Positions 47,500 to 59,122 of a stretch of 64,000 nt of DNA are shown in pieces (the stretch's first letter is position 1; each line of letters begins with the position of its first letter). The position numbers and the translations under genes are program-made. The DNA is taken from contig NW_006763302.1 in assembly GCF_000218685.1 (NCBI RefSeq), positions 513,876 to 577,875 on the forward strand, read 5' to 3'. The notes beneath the pieces are model-generated. The model was not told the DNA's origin, made no database searches, and saw only the letters and a program-made list of their open reading frames with translations. Origin of the DNA: Serpula lacrymans var. lacrymans S7.9. Taxonomy: Eukaryota > Basidiomycota > Agaricomycetes > Boletales > Serpulaceae.

Positions 47500-50417
47500 A
47501 TGGCCGATCCTGAATACGAGGTAGATACTGCGGTCGATCTACAGCTTGACAGCGACAATGATAGCGCCCTCGGTGACGACGATCTTCCAGACGATGCAGA
47601 CGAAGACTTCACCGACGACGACGACGTTCCCTCGGATGATGACGAGTACGACATTGACGATGCTGCCTATGGTGAATTTGGCGGAGAGTACGACGAGGAA
47701 GATGACTATGACGAGGAAGATGATGGTGCTAGTGTTAGTGATCTCGATGCCGATCTGCCTGATGGGGAACACGACGACACTCCTCTCGAAGTCACACCCT
47801 ACGTAGCCAGAGCTTCTGCTGATGCGCCATCCAAAGCAGAAAACCTATGTGCCGTACGTATCGCTCTCCATCCCAAACTTAACGTGCAACTGAAATTTTT
47901 ATGCAAGACATGTCACCAAAAGCCTCGATTTTTCGATGGTAAGGCCCTCTCTCCGTACTGCAGCAGGACCTGTATGGCAAATGCCAAGGGACCCCCGCCG
48001 GCCAAGGCTCCACCCCCGAAGCCCAAACCGAATGACAATCTCTGTATCGTGAGTATTTAAAACACGCATTATTCATTCGCCTTCTGAACAAAAGTGCCCC
48101 TATTCCAGGTCTGCCACAACCGTCCAAAATTCACGAACTCCCAATTCTGTGGTAGGACTTGCGCGTCGAAAGGCGCAGGCAAAGCCTATGAAGCCAACGA
48201 TCAATCTGACGAATACAAAGAGGAAGATGATGATGCAAGCATCAGTGATCCCGATGCTGATCTCCCCGACCACGCGGAGGATCAGGACGATCTAGATGAA
48301 TACGATGATGAGGATACCCCTTTCGAAGCTGCAACTGACGGTGCAAAAGCTCTCGCCAATGCAGGCAATCTATGTACCGTACGCGTCTCATTCAAATTTA
48401 TCCCATCCCACTCTCATCATTTAACTAATACCTCATCCAAAAGACCTGTCACCAAAAACCTCGTTTCTTCGATGGGACAGCGCTGTCTCCTTATTGTAGC
48501 AAGACCTGCATGGCGAACGCGAAAACAGCAACCATGATTGCTCCGACGGCAGCGATAGTGGCTCCAATGGCCTTTAAAGCGACTCAAATGACGTTCAAAG
48601 CAGCACCGATGGCCTTCAAAGCGACACCAATGACTTTGAAAGCTGCTCCGATGCTCGCACCAATGGCCGCAAGGGCGAAGGCACCCGCCAAAGCTAAAGC
48701 CACTAATCTCTGTGTAGTGAGTACGATAACCACACCCATTCCTCGCCTGCCATTACTAAAACTAACCGCAAAACCATAGGTCTGTCATAAACGTCGCAAA
48801 TTCAAGACGTCTCAATTCTGCAGCAAAGCTTGCGCATCCAGAGTCAAAGGAAAAGGCAAACATGTCGGCGGTACGGCAAAAACGCAAGCAGGCCGCGGCG
48901 GCGGTCGTGGTCGTGGTCTCTGCGATGTCAGTCATCATCTCTACGTGTTGCCTTTCACGTTGCACATTAATGTTGCTCACTATCATGGTTGACGTATTCG
49001 GATTATTAATGTAGTATTGTCACAAAAACCGAAAATATGTGAAGGGGAAGACCGTTTACCCATTTTGTGGGAAGGTTTGTGCGAGGAAGGCTAAGAAGGC
49101 GCGACCGAAGCCTACTGGACGTATGATTTTCACCCAAATTATTGTACAAAATACCCTCTCACCAGACGCTTCTTCTGATTTTTCCAGCGGTTTGCGCGAT
49201 ACCAGGCTGTCACAAGCCAGTTTTCACACTGAATGGAAAAGCAGGCAAATATTGTTCACGAGCTCATGTCGAGTCAGTCTTCTTTCAACTTGAAAGTGGT
49301 GTCGCTAACATAAACTGCATTTACAGACTCGCAAAAGTAGCGTGTCTTGTATGTCGCAAGCGAAAAAGACGCGGAAAATATCCCTTTTGCGGGAAAACAT
49401 GTGCTCGGCGAGCGCAAAAGATCGCTCCTGGACTGTTGGAAGCCCCACCTGGGCACGTCATGTTCAACGATAGTAAGTACTCACCTCTGGCGTACTGGGC
49501 TGTATCCCTAAAGCGAATTTCGAACTCTTTTCTATCCGTTCTGGCCAGTTGTGAACCAGTTCAAGAAATCATGGAGAATAGCGACCGCTCAGGCTACTAT
49601 CAAGAAAGTGTACAAGGTCGTGTGTACAGGTTCTTCGGTAGCTCAGTATAACAAGTATCGGTGTGTTGCTCCTTTATCTCAATTTCCCTCCCACAAGAAT
49701 GCTCACACCATTGCTTCGTTTACCCTTGATTGTTTGGCGTACCATATGAGTAGTGCTGGCGTAGAAGCTCGTGGGCATTTCAAGCGCCGAAAGTTGCCAG
49801 AGGGAAATGAACGTAGACGCTGGCACGGGACGAGGAGGCGAGTCACTTTATCACTTCACGTTACATACAGCTGATATATCCATATGGTAATGTCTACGCT
49901 TATCTTGCACAGAGAATGCAAGCTTGGTGACCCAGGCAATACCAAACTCTGCAAGGTGCCAACTTGCAATGTGTGCAATATCATGCGGTCATCTCTCAAG
50001 GTGTCCCAAGCTGGAAAGAACTACGGTATGAGGTGAGCTTGATGGCTTTCTAGACTACACGTACGGTGATTAAAGTTCACTTCTTTCTGTTTAAGATTTG
50101 GAGCGGGTGTTTATACTTCTTCTTCTTCCGAGACGTACGTATCCTTCACTGCACCTAGGCGCCTAGCTTACCTTTTCCCTAGTTCGGTTGCCTACTGTCG
50201 CAACTCCCCAAACAACCCCTCACCCTACAAAGCGATGTTTCTCACCAAAGTCGTTGTTGGCCGTACGATTAAGCCCCTGATGGACCAGCCGGCATGGACT
50301 GCGCCGCCTGCGGGATACGATTCAGTGGTGGCGGAGAGGAACGTGATTTACGGGGACGAATTGGTGGTATATACGGATAGGGCGATCAGGCCTTCTTATT
50401 TGATTGTATTTCAATAA
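47500..50417 (+). CDS. Seven-finger array fused to a PARP catalytic domain
   Basis: Thirteen exons: 47500-47853, 47908-48048, 48109-48378, 48444-48716, 48780-48926, 49015-49120, 49188-49272, 49327-49472, 49549-49660, 49751-49837, 49913-50032, 50096-50134, 50183-50417. The acidic N-terminus is Asp/Glu-rich. Seven Cys-rich modules follow (for example CHQKPRFFDGKALSPYCSRT, CHNRPKFTNSQFCGRTC, CLVCRKRKRRGKYPFCGKTC, with two Cys, a K/R-P/R-K-F/Y core and two more Cys), predicted to bind zinc. The C-terminus is a PARP fold: RRRWHGTRRECKLGD (His), GMRFGAGVYTSSSSETS (Tyr), YGDELVVYTDRAIRPSYLI (Glu). The H-Y-E triad is intact, so ADP-ribosyl transfer from NAD+ is plausible. The last intron of exon 10 seems to use a GC donor. 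Substrate and location are unknown. Confidence 0.82.
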
Positions 50418-52141
50418 CGTGGGGATAGGGTGTTGACAGGCGTACGTCCATGCTTAAATTTCAGTCAATTCGCGTTTGTTTGCTTCTGAGATTTCAGATG
50501 TCGAGTGAATGCTGAGGTGGTTTTAGCTGCGCATGCATTTCAATTCGAACACGAGAGATAGTAGGGAAATAATTTCGGGACATGTTGTCTGATGACCGGA
50601 CAGGAATGCTGCTAAGTCACGGTTAAGACGCCGCGGCTTCAAATCGCTCAAAGTGCCGGCAAAGATGTCAAAAGAAGAAAAGGGGTGCGTAGAGAAGCGC
50701 AGAAATGACGAATTTGAATGCACATGTGTAATCCTCTCGATATTTGAAAATCGGAAGACCTTCAAAGAGCGCCCTTGCCTTCGATCTTAAACTGCAATTT
50801 CCAGAGCGTCCCTTCATAATATTTACATCTTTACAGCACTTGTAGGTAACCAAAATGGGCTCTTACTATTAATATCTAAACCCACTTGGAACCGTTTCTC
50901 AATGTCGGACCCTTGTAGATACAGAACTTATAAGCCCAGTCCACAGAGGATGACCTCCAGCTCTGCGCACCCTCTAATATTTTAAAACTGTACGCACGTC
51001 TAGTCTTTCTGCGCACACTATATGACATTGTTGCTATAGGTCAACATCCACATCACGTCAGTTAGCCCTGATAGGCGTTCTTTTATCTCTCCTACAGGGC
51101 GGAGCTCCTCAGCACGAGGGTGTCCACAATGGAATATCACTCAATCTTAGGGCCCCTTTGTGGAACACAAGAATCATCCACTCCGCATATCACGACCAAT
51201 CAATCAGTGTTTTGTGGATTAATCGCGCTGCGTGGCAGACAACGGCCCAGGTACAGTCAATTCTTGAATCGAAACCCTGTTGCATGTACCTCACTCGTAC
51301 ATAGTGGTGCAGTCATTTCGACCTGCGTCCGAGCCAAGCATGCGCGGTTATCATCCAAGGGGAACTCAACCGATATAGCATGTGCCTGTAATCGACTTCT
51401 TCAGTGAAAATTGGAGACTGACACAGTAGTTCTGAATTCGGTGAACTATATTTATGGTTTCGCAGTCTGAAATTGCTTGTCTATGATGAAATGTTGTGTT
51501 GGAAATACAGTCTGTAGGCAAGCGCTGTACGGCGAGCCCGCAGGATGTGGCGCGAATACTAGATTAGGAAGGAGTTGTGTTTGAGTTGGCCCGTGCGTGT
51601 TGATGGAGAAATTTTTACTTACATCTTTGCTTCCGTTTTGCTGGCGATTTATAAGTCTTCGTAGCAACCACACCCACCTCAGTCTTTCCCCCCCGAAAGC
51701 TGAGGTGAGTATATACCTGGTTATATGTGTAGTTTAACATTACTTACTCCTGTACCTAGCTCTTTTGATTTGACTAGGTAGGACTCGAATCTAGCTCAGT
51801 CTTTTCCCCCGAAAGCTGAGCTATTTTGATTTGACTAGATTGTTTTAAGATGTTGGTCAATTAGGAATGCATATTGATAGACCTGGAAATTTTACACGCA
51901 GAGGGTCACACGATAGTCTGAGGTTAAGAATTCGTCACAAACCTCTGGGCTTGATTGCATTACTTCACGATTCACGTAAGAATATATAGATGCTGAAGTC
52001 ACTATCTAGAAGCCCCGCCTCTATCAGAGTGAAGAGTCAAACTATATCATCGTATAAGAGAATATAACTAAGGCATTTTGTCTCTAACAGAGTCAAGTCA
52101 GACGCTATACATCACGGTCGTGATTTTGAACAAGATACCTT
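50418..52141. other. 1.7-kb gap with two related CTCAG hairpins
   Basis: No gene recognised; frames up to 95 codons (51120-51407) lack domains. Two similar hairpin-forming segments occur: CCTCAGTC...GCTGAGG at 51677-51705 and GCTCAGTC...GCTGAGC at 51795-51822, both with a CTTTTCCCCCGAAAG-like core. The second is followed by TTTTGATTTGACTAG (about 51826-51840), and a near copy of that string occurs between the two hairpins (about 51764-51778). They resemble hairpins in the Copia LTRs of this window and may be LTR debris. Confidence 0.4.
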
Positions 52142-52577
52142 TCATAGCACCATCACAATGGCTTGTAAAATAGCCAGCACTCCAAATGACTGCCAAAACA
52201 TGCGCGATTTTGCACTCTTTGCACCACCTTTACTCCCATTCGTCTTTACAGGGCTTGCACTGGTAGTGGTGTTCGTGGTAGTGTTGTTCGTAGCATAACC
52301 ACAGCCGCTAATACCTTTGCCACCCACACAGCAGCTGCCAAACGAGGCGACTGACGCGTTACCCGGAGAGAAGGAGCCACCGGCGGTCGTGAAAGGGCAA
52401 CCGTAATCGTTAGTGGAGTTGAGGTAGACTGGCGTGCTGCCAACGGAAATGCAACAAGTAGTTAGGGTAGCGTTTGAGGAGCAGCCACAACCTGTGACAA
52501 TGCAAGTCGCATAAAACGGCATATAGAGAACTGAGAGCAAGCGCACCCATGAAGTTACCGGGGAGCGAGACGGACAT
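52142..52577 (-). CDS. Small Cys-rich protein with C-terminal hydrophobic helix, paralogue 1
   Basis: Two exons: MSVSLPGNFMG then, after a ~55-nt intron, CGCSSNATLTTCCISVGSTP, NDYGCPFTTAGGSF, SFGSCCVGGKGISGCGY, a Thr/Asn-rich stretch, and a C-terminal helix FWQSFGVLAILQAIVMVL ending at the stop. About 129 residues, with two CC pairs. No N-terminal signal peptide is visible; the last 18 residues look like a tail anchor or GPI-type signal. It shares intron position, CC pairs, DYGCP motif and terminal helix with the gene at 58221. I do not recognise the family and infer no function. Confidence 0.7.
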
Positions 52578-53676
52578 CGTATAGGTATATGATGAGAAGT
52601 AATGATAAAAGGAGCTTTGATTTGTATGGCTTTTCACAGTAAGGGGTCTGCACAAATGCGTCCCGAAGGGAGCCTTTTAAACATGACTTTTGCACGGCAT
52701 GGCAAGAGGGAATGGCTGTGGCATGAGCATCTTGGATGACATTGCCCTGAAAGCAATTAATCGAGATACGGATAAAGGTTGTTGTGTCACTAGCCATGAG
52801 TGATGAATGCTAGTTCGGATCATTCAGTCTATGCGCTTGTCAACAAAAGCTGAACTTCCTGTAAAGACAAGTCACCGAGATAGATTATTTCGGGGGCCAT
52901 GAAACTCTGAGTCTGAATATGATATCTACTGGTTTGGTTGGGGTATGGAGGGCCGATGGAACCACCGCTACTTGGAACTGTATATGAGACGATTTTGCCT
53001 TCATGCAAGCTCAGTCCCATACCTTTAAATCCATCAATACAACGCGTTGTAGAGCGGGCTGTGGCCCAATTGTCTTGCATGCAGCCCATACGCTTGATCC
53101 CTTCACACCTCGTGAAGACATCTGATCGCGGTATCTGCTAGTTCCCGAGCAAGGCAGTAGAAGACTTCTGTGGGCGGAAGACTGATTCGTGATATGATGG
53201 GACGTATTCGCCAGTACAACGGTGATGTTTAACTGTCATACAAATGACACGACCTGTGTCTGTGCATCATGGTCCTGTCTTAGCAGTATATGTCCTACGC
53301 GGAATATCCCGAAAAGCGACGAAAAACCATTATGCATGTCGGTGCCTCGGATAGTCGGATAGAATACTGACGTCCATGGTTTCTCCTGTCGGATCTCGGA
53401 TGATGTGTTTCCCCCAGCGAATTAGAGGAGGAATTCAGTCAACTCGCCGAGTATCATAAATTAATTTAGCCTTCTCGGACCTTGCTGATAAGGATAACAT
53501 CATGATGGATGATGGTTTGATGGTTTGATGTTACGACTCTTCTTCCGTGATTGGTCTGCTTATAGGAGACTACAAAATCACTGAGCAATCTTAATATTAT
53601 CCTAGTTCGTCATCGAAACAAAGGGAAGTCGTTGAAAAGACACCCTCCCCTACATGAATGAAGGATGAACGTTGGA
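52578..53676. other. Intergenic, one doubtful frame
   Basis: About 1.1 kb. A minus-strand frame at 53089-52829 (86 codons, extending upstream to a TAG) has protein-like composition (VSYTVPSSGGSIGPPYPNQT) but no known domain or clear start. It may be a gene relic. Nothing else was seen. Confidence 0.3.
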
Positions 53677-55369
53677 TTATTCGTCAAATTGCTTCAGGTA
53701 GGTGACAAGGCTTGGTTTGGGCTTCTTGCGCGTTATTGTGCTGTTAACTAAGGCAATTACGCTCTGGTTTGGTCTTGTTCCCCCTAAGCCAACACGTTTC
53801 AGCACCCGTATGCCCATGTGTGCTTCAGCCATCCACAAATATCCAACTTCAAGGGTGCACAAAATCGCTCTTTTCTTGAATGTATCTCCAAATAAGCCCA
53901 GATCTGCCTACACACCATCGTCAGATATGACAACTTATATGATATAGATGCATAGCTCACGATTGATGGCGGTACCATGGTATGACTATACTCCTCTTCG
54001 AACTCGACACCAAATTTCCAGGCAGCTACAATAGCTGCGTTGCTACTCCCACGGCGGAATTTTCCTTTACAGAAAACCTCGTACCCCGGGCGACTCACTA
54101 CCAACGACCGTAGATAATTTATCTCCTCTTGTACTCGCTTTCCTATTGGTCGTCTACCATTTAACGTCTCGCCTCTTTCACCTTTCGAATTTTCGAATCC
54201 GAGGTCTTCATAATTAGAACATTCGTCTTCTGATTGCACGTAACTGGAATCTGAGTCCATGCAAGCTTCATCATAATTCTGGTTTCCTAAGATGTTTTGC
54301 TTGGGTGGAAAGTGATCGACTTGAGAAGGGCTCGTGATCGGCAGAAAAGTAATCTTGGGGACTTTTCTGAGGGGCTCGTCGTTTTCCGAGGATAAATTTG
54401 TGAGTTCGTCGTCAGCCATTCCATGCTTGACAAATGACCCTCTGTGATCGTTCTCTTTGTGCAGATGGTGCAAAGGTGATTTAGTCTCCGTCACTACCTC
54501 TTCTTGGTTCCTGGGTTTGTTGGTAGCCTAGATGTATGTGAATACCAAGCGGTCATCAGTGAAACATATGCGCACATGTTGTATTGTGATCATGAAGGTG
54601 TTTGAAGTAGAGATTGCTATAGATTTTATCTCCGGCTCAACAGCCAGAAGTGATTTCCCTTCGCGCGTCTTTAGGAGCATAATTTGGTATTCTGGATAAA
54701 CGGGGTCAGGATAACTTATCCTGACGCCATCGGTACAATCTACTGCCTAAAATGAGTATGAGGACGTCAACGAAATCCTATATTGTACCTTCGACTGCAC
54801 TAGATTCATGGAGCCTCCGGATTAGCTGCCTAGTGTCAGCATGCCATCCACATCCACCTTGCGCACATTCAGGACCATCGACTTCGGTGAGTATGATAGG
54901 ACATGATACTCGCGTTGCTTTTGAGTCACAATCCAAATCTGTAACGTACAGCTGTACTTGATGCTGTGCATGAGCTGAAGGACGGCTTTTACGTTTCTTA
55001 GAAACTGTGGTCAACACCTCTGGCGCTTCGGGACGCGGCGATATCAGGCCAAGTGAAGGATAGTATGACTGGGTACATGCCTTGGTATGAGGACAACTTG
55101 AACTCTCTACCTGATATCCTAGATGATTCGCGGCTAATGAGAGAGACGTTATCATCTGTTTCCATGCTCGTCACTTCCTGACTCGACTCGGCTGTTTGTG
55201 AGATCGTTGGTGCAAATAGGTAGTTTGCAGGAGCTGTAAATAAGGCTTTGATGAAGGCAACACTTGTGTCGAGCCAAGATGATTTCCTATACCATGCATT
55301 TGAGTCGTCAGTTCCAGGTAAATCAACGAATATGTTATAGATTTTACGCTGCCAAATCATGCTTAGCAT
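53677..55369 (-). CDS. Unrecognised multi-exon protein
   Basis: Exons traced on the minus strand: about 55369-55000 (YRKSSWLDTSVAFIKALFTA; TWPDIAASRSAR), about 55000-54780 (KKRKSRPSAHAQHQVQLYVT; GPECAQGGCGWHADTRQLIR), 54745-54540 (YPDPVYPEYQIMLLKTREGK), 54500-53990 (acidic Ser-rich part, then NGRRPIGKRVQEEINYLRSL and FRRGSSNAAIVAAWKFGVEF), and 53862-53677 (ADLGLFGDTFKKRAILCTLE; KPKPSLVTYLKQFDE). No domain is recognised. Basic and acidic low-complexity stretches suggest a nuclear protein. The start is uncertain: 55369 is in frame, and another ATG at 55415 (MPKGSARKSKSRPR) could begin an extra exon. Confidence 0.55.
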
Positions 55370-55600
55370 TCACTCTGGGTCTTGACTTAGATTTGCGAGC
55401 AGAACCTTTAGGCATGGCGATAAGCGAGTGTACACTGGAGGCTGAAGTGATGGGGACTTTGTGGGAGTTCAAAGAACCAATGATTGACTGACCCTGCTTC
55501 CTTTTATCTGTATTTTCTACCAAACGACGATCGTTCCAGCATGTGAAATTTCAATTTCTGTTTTTGGACGGTGGCATGTAATGACATCATAGCAGTTCGC

Positions 55601-55608
55601 TATATAAG
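55601..55608 (+). promoter_or_regulatory. TATA-like box upstream of the F-box gene
   Basis: TATATAAG lies about 200 bp before the ATG at 55811. Assignment to this gene is by position only. Confidence 0.35.
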
Positions 55609-55810
55609 CCCTTATATCTGAAAAGTCCTAAAAGCTATCACCCATATCAGTAATTAGTCTTTAGGACAAGGGAGAAAGCGTAAAGATTGGCTTGATTACT
55701 ATTAGCAAACTGAGCGTGTCAAGGTTCCTGATAAGGCATACAACGTAACATCCTCCCACGTTTCTATCAAGGAGCCCTTTGCTTGAACGTCCACTGACCA
55801 TAGCAATATC

Positions 55811-57844
55811 ATGGATTCAAAAAGGCTTACACCTCCACCTACTATCTTGACACTGCCAACCGAGCTTTTCATTTCAATATCTGCATACTTGGACGCCCAA
55901 TCCATTCTTTCTTTGCGCAAGGCATGATGAGTCCCATTCGCATGGAATTCCACTAACCCGACCTACCAGACATGTCGTTACCTGGCTGATCTCACCTACG
56001 GTAGAAGTCTCTGGCATGACCTCTTTTATAGAACTCGTTCAACGCTGCTACTCCCGCATCATCATGCGCTCTGCAATCCCAATACAGCCACACGGTCAGA
56101 ACTCGAACAGATAGTTTTCTCAGCTCTGCAGACTGAGCGTGTGTGGCTCAAACCTCGAGAAAGTCACGATCAATTTCCCATGGCATTCATGTACCCAACT
56201 ACACTGCTCGGATCAAACTTGCTCACTCTTAGATTTTTCCTCGATCGTTACATTTTGGCTGTGCATCCGACTGGTCAAATACGTCTCTGGGAAGTAACAT
56301 CATCACCCTTTCTGTCTGGAATTTCAGTCGCGCTTCGCGCTTGCCATAATGTTCGTGGTTCCCTCGATATGCCATGGTCGATGTGCGAGGCTGGTATGAA
56401 CATGGACGATTCGTCCCTTTTTGTAGCAGTTCAGCACGAAGGGTAAGCCTCGCGCAAAATAATTGTATCCTAAATCAAGTGATGATATGTGTTATTTAGC
56501 CGTGGTGTTGACATATTATCTATTTCCTTTTCTTATCTATCTACTTTGCACACATCTGGCGGAGAAAATCCTGGTGGTCCAGCGATCCCCAAGCCATTCA
56601 CTCTCATATCCACTCTTGTACTTCGCGACTCTCAAATTCTTCTATCCATACAACCCGACTCGCATCTTTTGTTGTTGTCAAGGGAGAGCCACGTCGACAT
56701 CGTTAACTATCAAACTACAGAAAGTACAAGCATTCCCATCGGCTCGAATGACCCAGAAGAGTTGGTGAGTTTATTTTTCATCTGTGACAGGAGTTATATG
56801 GTTTTCCAACCTTAAATTGTATGGCTGCCTTTTCTCTCCTCAAGTGGAATGGCATAATAGAAGTGCGCCTTTGCGGCCGGCATATATTATGCTTTAGAAC
56901 ACGTTCGATCGAAGTACATAGTCTACCAATACCCACCGCTGAACTTCAACACCATGCTTCACCATCAGGTCACTCGCCGCTCGGCTCGCCCATTCTAATC
57001 CACCGATTCCATAACAGAACATACCACAAAGTCTCGATTTCTATGCCTAAATCTACCACTTTTCCACTCGTCGAAGGAGAGCCGAACACTTACACACTCT
57101 CCGTCCTGGCTTACGACGTTCACAACGGACTTTGTTATTACGCTATTACGCTATCACTTTTTCCTGTCCCAGCGCTCGACGTTACACTTTTGGCCGCTCA
57201 GACCACAAGTCTCTCCCCCACATCTCAGCCCTCACAATGCTCTCCTGACAACTCGCCCATCATTCCACCCACGCCGTTGACTACTGCAACTTCCAGTAGC
57301 ACGTCTGTACCGGCATTCGTTACCACTCACACGTTTGGTTCCCATGGCCGACGTGGAGTGTGGGTGGAGAGGGTCAGGGGAAGTACGACTAGAACTGTAG
57401 TTGCTTTCGTTTCTCCGGATGCTACACCCGCTGGGGTAAGCGGTACAGATTACATCCCAGGAAGTAGTGACAATGAGCCGTTTCGTCAGCGAGATGAACA
57501 AGGAACCAATGACGAGAATCCAAATCCCGTTCAGGGCGAACTCTGCACTAATGTTCCTCCCCTCAACGCAAGAGCTGTTTTCAGCGTCTATTCATACGAT
57601 TTACGAGGTGCGTACCTCAGATTTCATTCACAAAAACGCCCTAACGCGTTTATTGGCAATGTGCATATATTTTTGTTTGGGTTTACCTTGTGGCTGTTGG
57701 CTGTATTTCATGATATCGTATGGTATGTAAACGGTTTCTCACAACTTTCGTGCTATTTCAGAGGATATCACTATTTGCGCGCTATCTGAGGCTACCGGGA
57801 GAATAGCGCTGGGCACGAGGACGGGTGCGATTCGAGTTATATGA
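55811..57844 (+). CDS. F-box protein
   Basis: Exon 1 encodes MDSKRLTPPPTILTLPTELF and SAYLDAQSILSLRK, continuing after a GC-AG-looking intron with TCRYLADLTYGRSLWHDLFY: a canonical F-box, which would bind Skp1 in an SCF ubiquitin ligase. The rest (about 500 residues, at least four more introns) contains beta-rich stretches such as FLDRYILAVHPTGQIRLWEV, LRDSQILLSIQPDSHLLLLS and EATGRIALGTRTGAIRVI, resembling a divergent WD/beta-propeller substrate-binding part. A Ser/Thr/Pro-rich loop lies at about 57200-57340. The substrate is unknown. Confidence 0.8.
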
Positions 57845-58220
57845 TATCAGGACATGATGCAAGACCAATAGTCTACCTCCCGAGTGCTCGCTATGATTCA
57901 TCTTGACCTTGTACCATATATCAGATTACTCAAGCTGCCTCTCGTCTGTCTCTACCGTCGAGCGCAAGACGTTTTATCGGGTGATACGAGTGCGTATTTT
58001 GATAGCTAACAGCAAGTAATTCTACGCCCCGTTCTGTTTGGATCTCAAGCTGTTGACAAACAAAGTGTCTGGGGTCCGATAAATTAGACGGATCAATTGT
58101 GTCAAGTCGCGGGTTGTTCCGTGCAACCTACAACATGGCTGTGACTGGGACTCAGAAATGGCGGGGTGCAAGTTGTACTAGTTATCCAGTTGTCATATCG
58201 TGAACCATTGACTGTCTAGG
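57845..58220. other. Short intergenic region
   Basis: 376 bp between the F-box gene and the small Cys-rich gene. No feature recognised. Confidence 0.3.
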
Positions 58221-58654
58221 ATGTCCACGGCAAACAATAGCATCAGTCCAGAGATAGTCATACCTTCGAACTTCTTCGGTATGTTCTATATTACACATCG
58301 ACTCGACTCGGATGTGTTCTTGTTGCCTATTTTTACATTGAAAGTACTCTAGGTTGTGTCTCCAGCTCCAATTCCAGTCTCAATTCTTGCTGCAGCTCCG
58401 CTGGAAGCACGCCCGTTTTCTTAAATATCACCGACAACTATGGTTGTCCTTACACCGCTCTCAATGGCACCTTCCCGCCCACACAAGATTCGAATAATTG
58501 GTTTGGGAACTGTTGTGCCGGCCAAAATGCCACAATTGGATGTCTTACTAAATCGAATAGTGGAAGTGTGGGGGTAAACAGGCCAACTTTGTGGGCACCG
58601 TGGAAGATATTTTGGGCCTTGGCTATTTTACAATGCCTTGTAGTGATGTCCTGA
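58221..58654 (+). CDS. Small Cys-rich protein with C-terminal hydrophobic helix, paralogue 2
   Basis: Two exons: MSTANNSISPEIVIPSNFFG, then after a GTATGT...CTAG intron CVSSSNSSLNSCCSSAGSTP, VFLNITDNYGCPYTALNGTF, NWFGNCCAGQNATIGCLT and a C-terminal helix IFWALAILQCLVVMS. It matches paralogue 1 through the NF-x-G/C exon junction (same phase), AGSTPV/VGSTPV, DNYGCP/NDYGCP, two CC pairs and LAILQ in the helix. No signal peptide is visible. Several N-x-S/T sequons suggest a secretory route, which would then depend on the tail helix. Function unknown. Confidence 0.7.
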
Positions 58655-59122
58655 AACGTAAGGGGCTATATTTGTATAAAAAGAACATTATGCTGACAGG
58701 TATCATTGTAACAACTTCTCTTCAGCACAGGCCAGGGTCTCATGTATATATCCTACGTAGCAGCGTAATGGCTCCATTCACTTCAATCACTCTAGTGTTG
58801 AACACGTGCTTATTGGGGTCCCCTCGTAGTGGACAGGAAGCTCTCAGTTTTGTTGACGTCCGGAAGAATCACATGATCCGAGGTTGTTGATGAACGTCGA
58901 TGAACATCAGATGGCGGCATGCAGCGTCTAAATTAAGGAGGCTACTACCAGTCTCCCGCTGAATTACCTGTCAGGGAAATGTCATCCAGGGTTCCCTATA
59001 TCGTAGTCGTGCCCATCCTTAGCTGTGCGAAAGGTCATGTTAAAAACTCTCCAAAGCATATCCAAGTCTGTGGTGCGCACTGAAGTTCCTTTTATCACCC
59101 TCTAACTAGATAATTCTGCACA

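Noticed and set aside
52829..53089. 86-codon minus-strand frame as a gene
   Set aside because: Protein-like composition but no start, domain or splice partner; left as doubtful.
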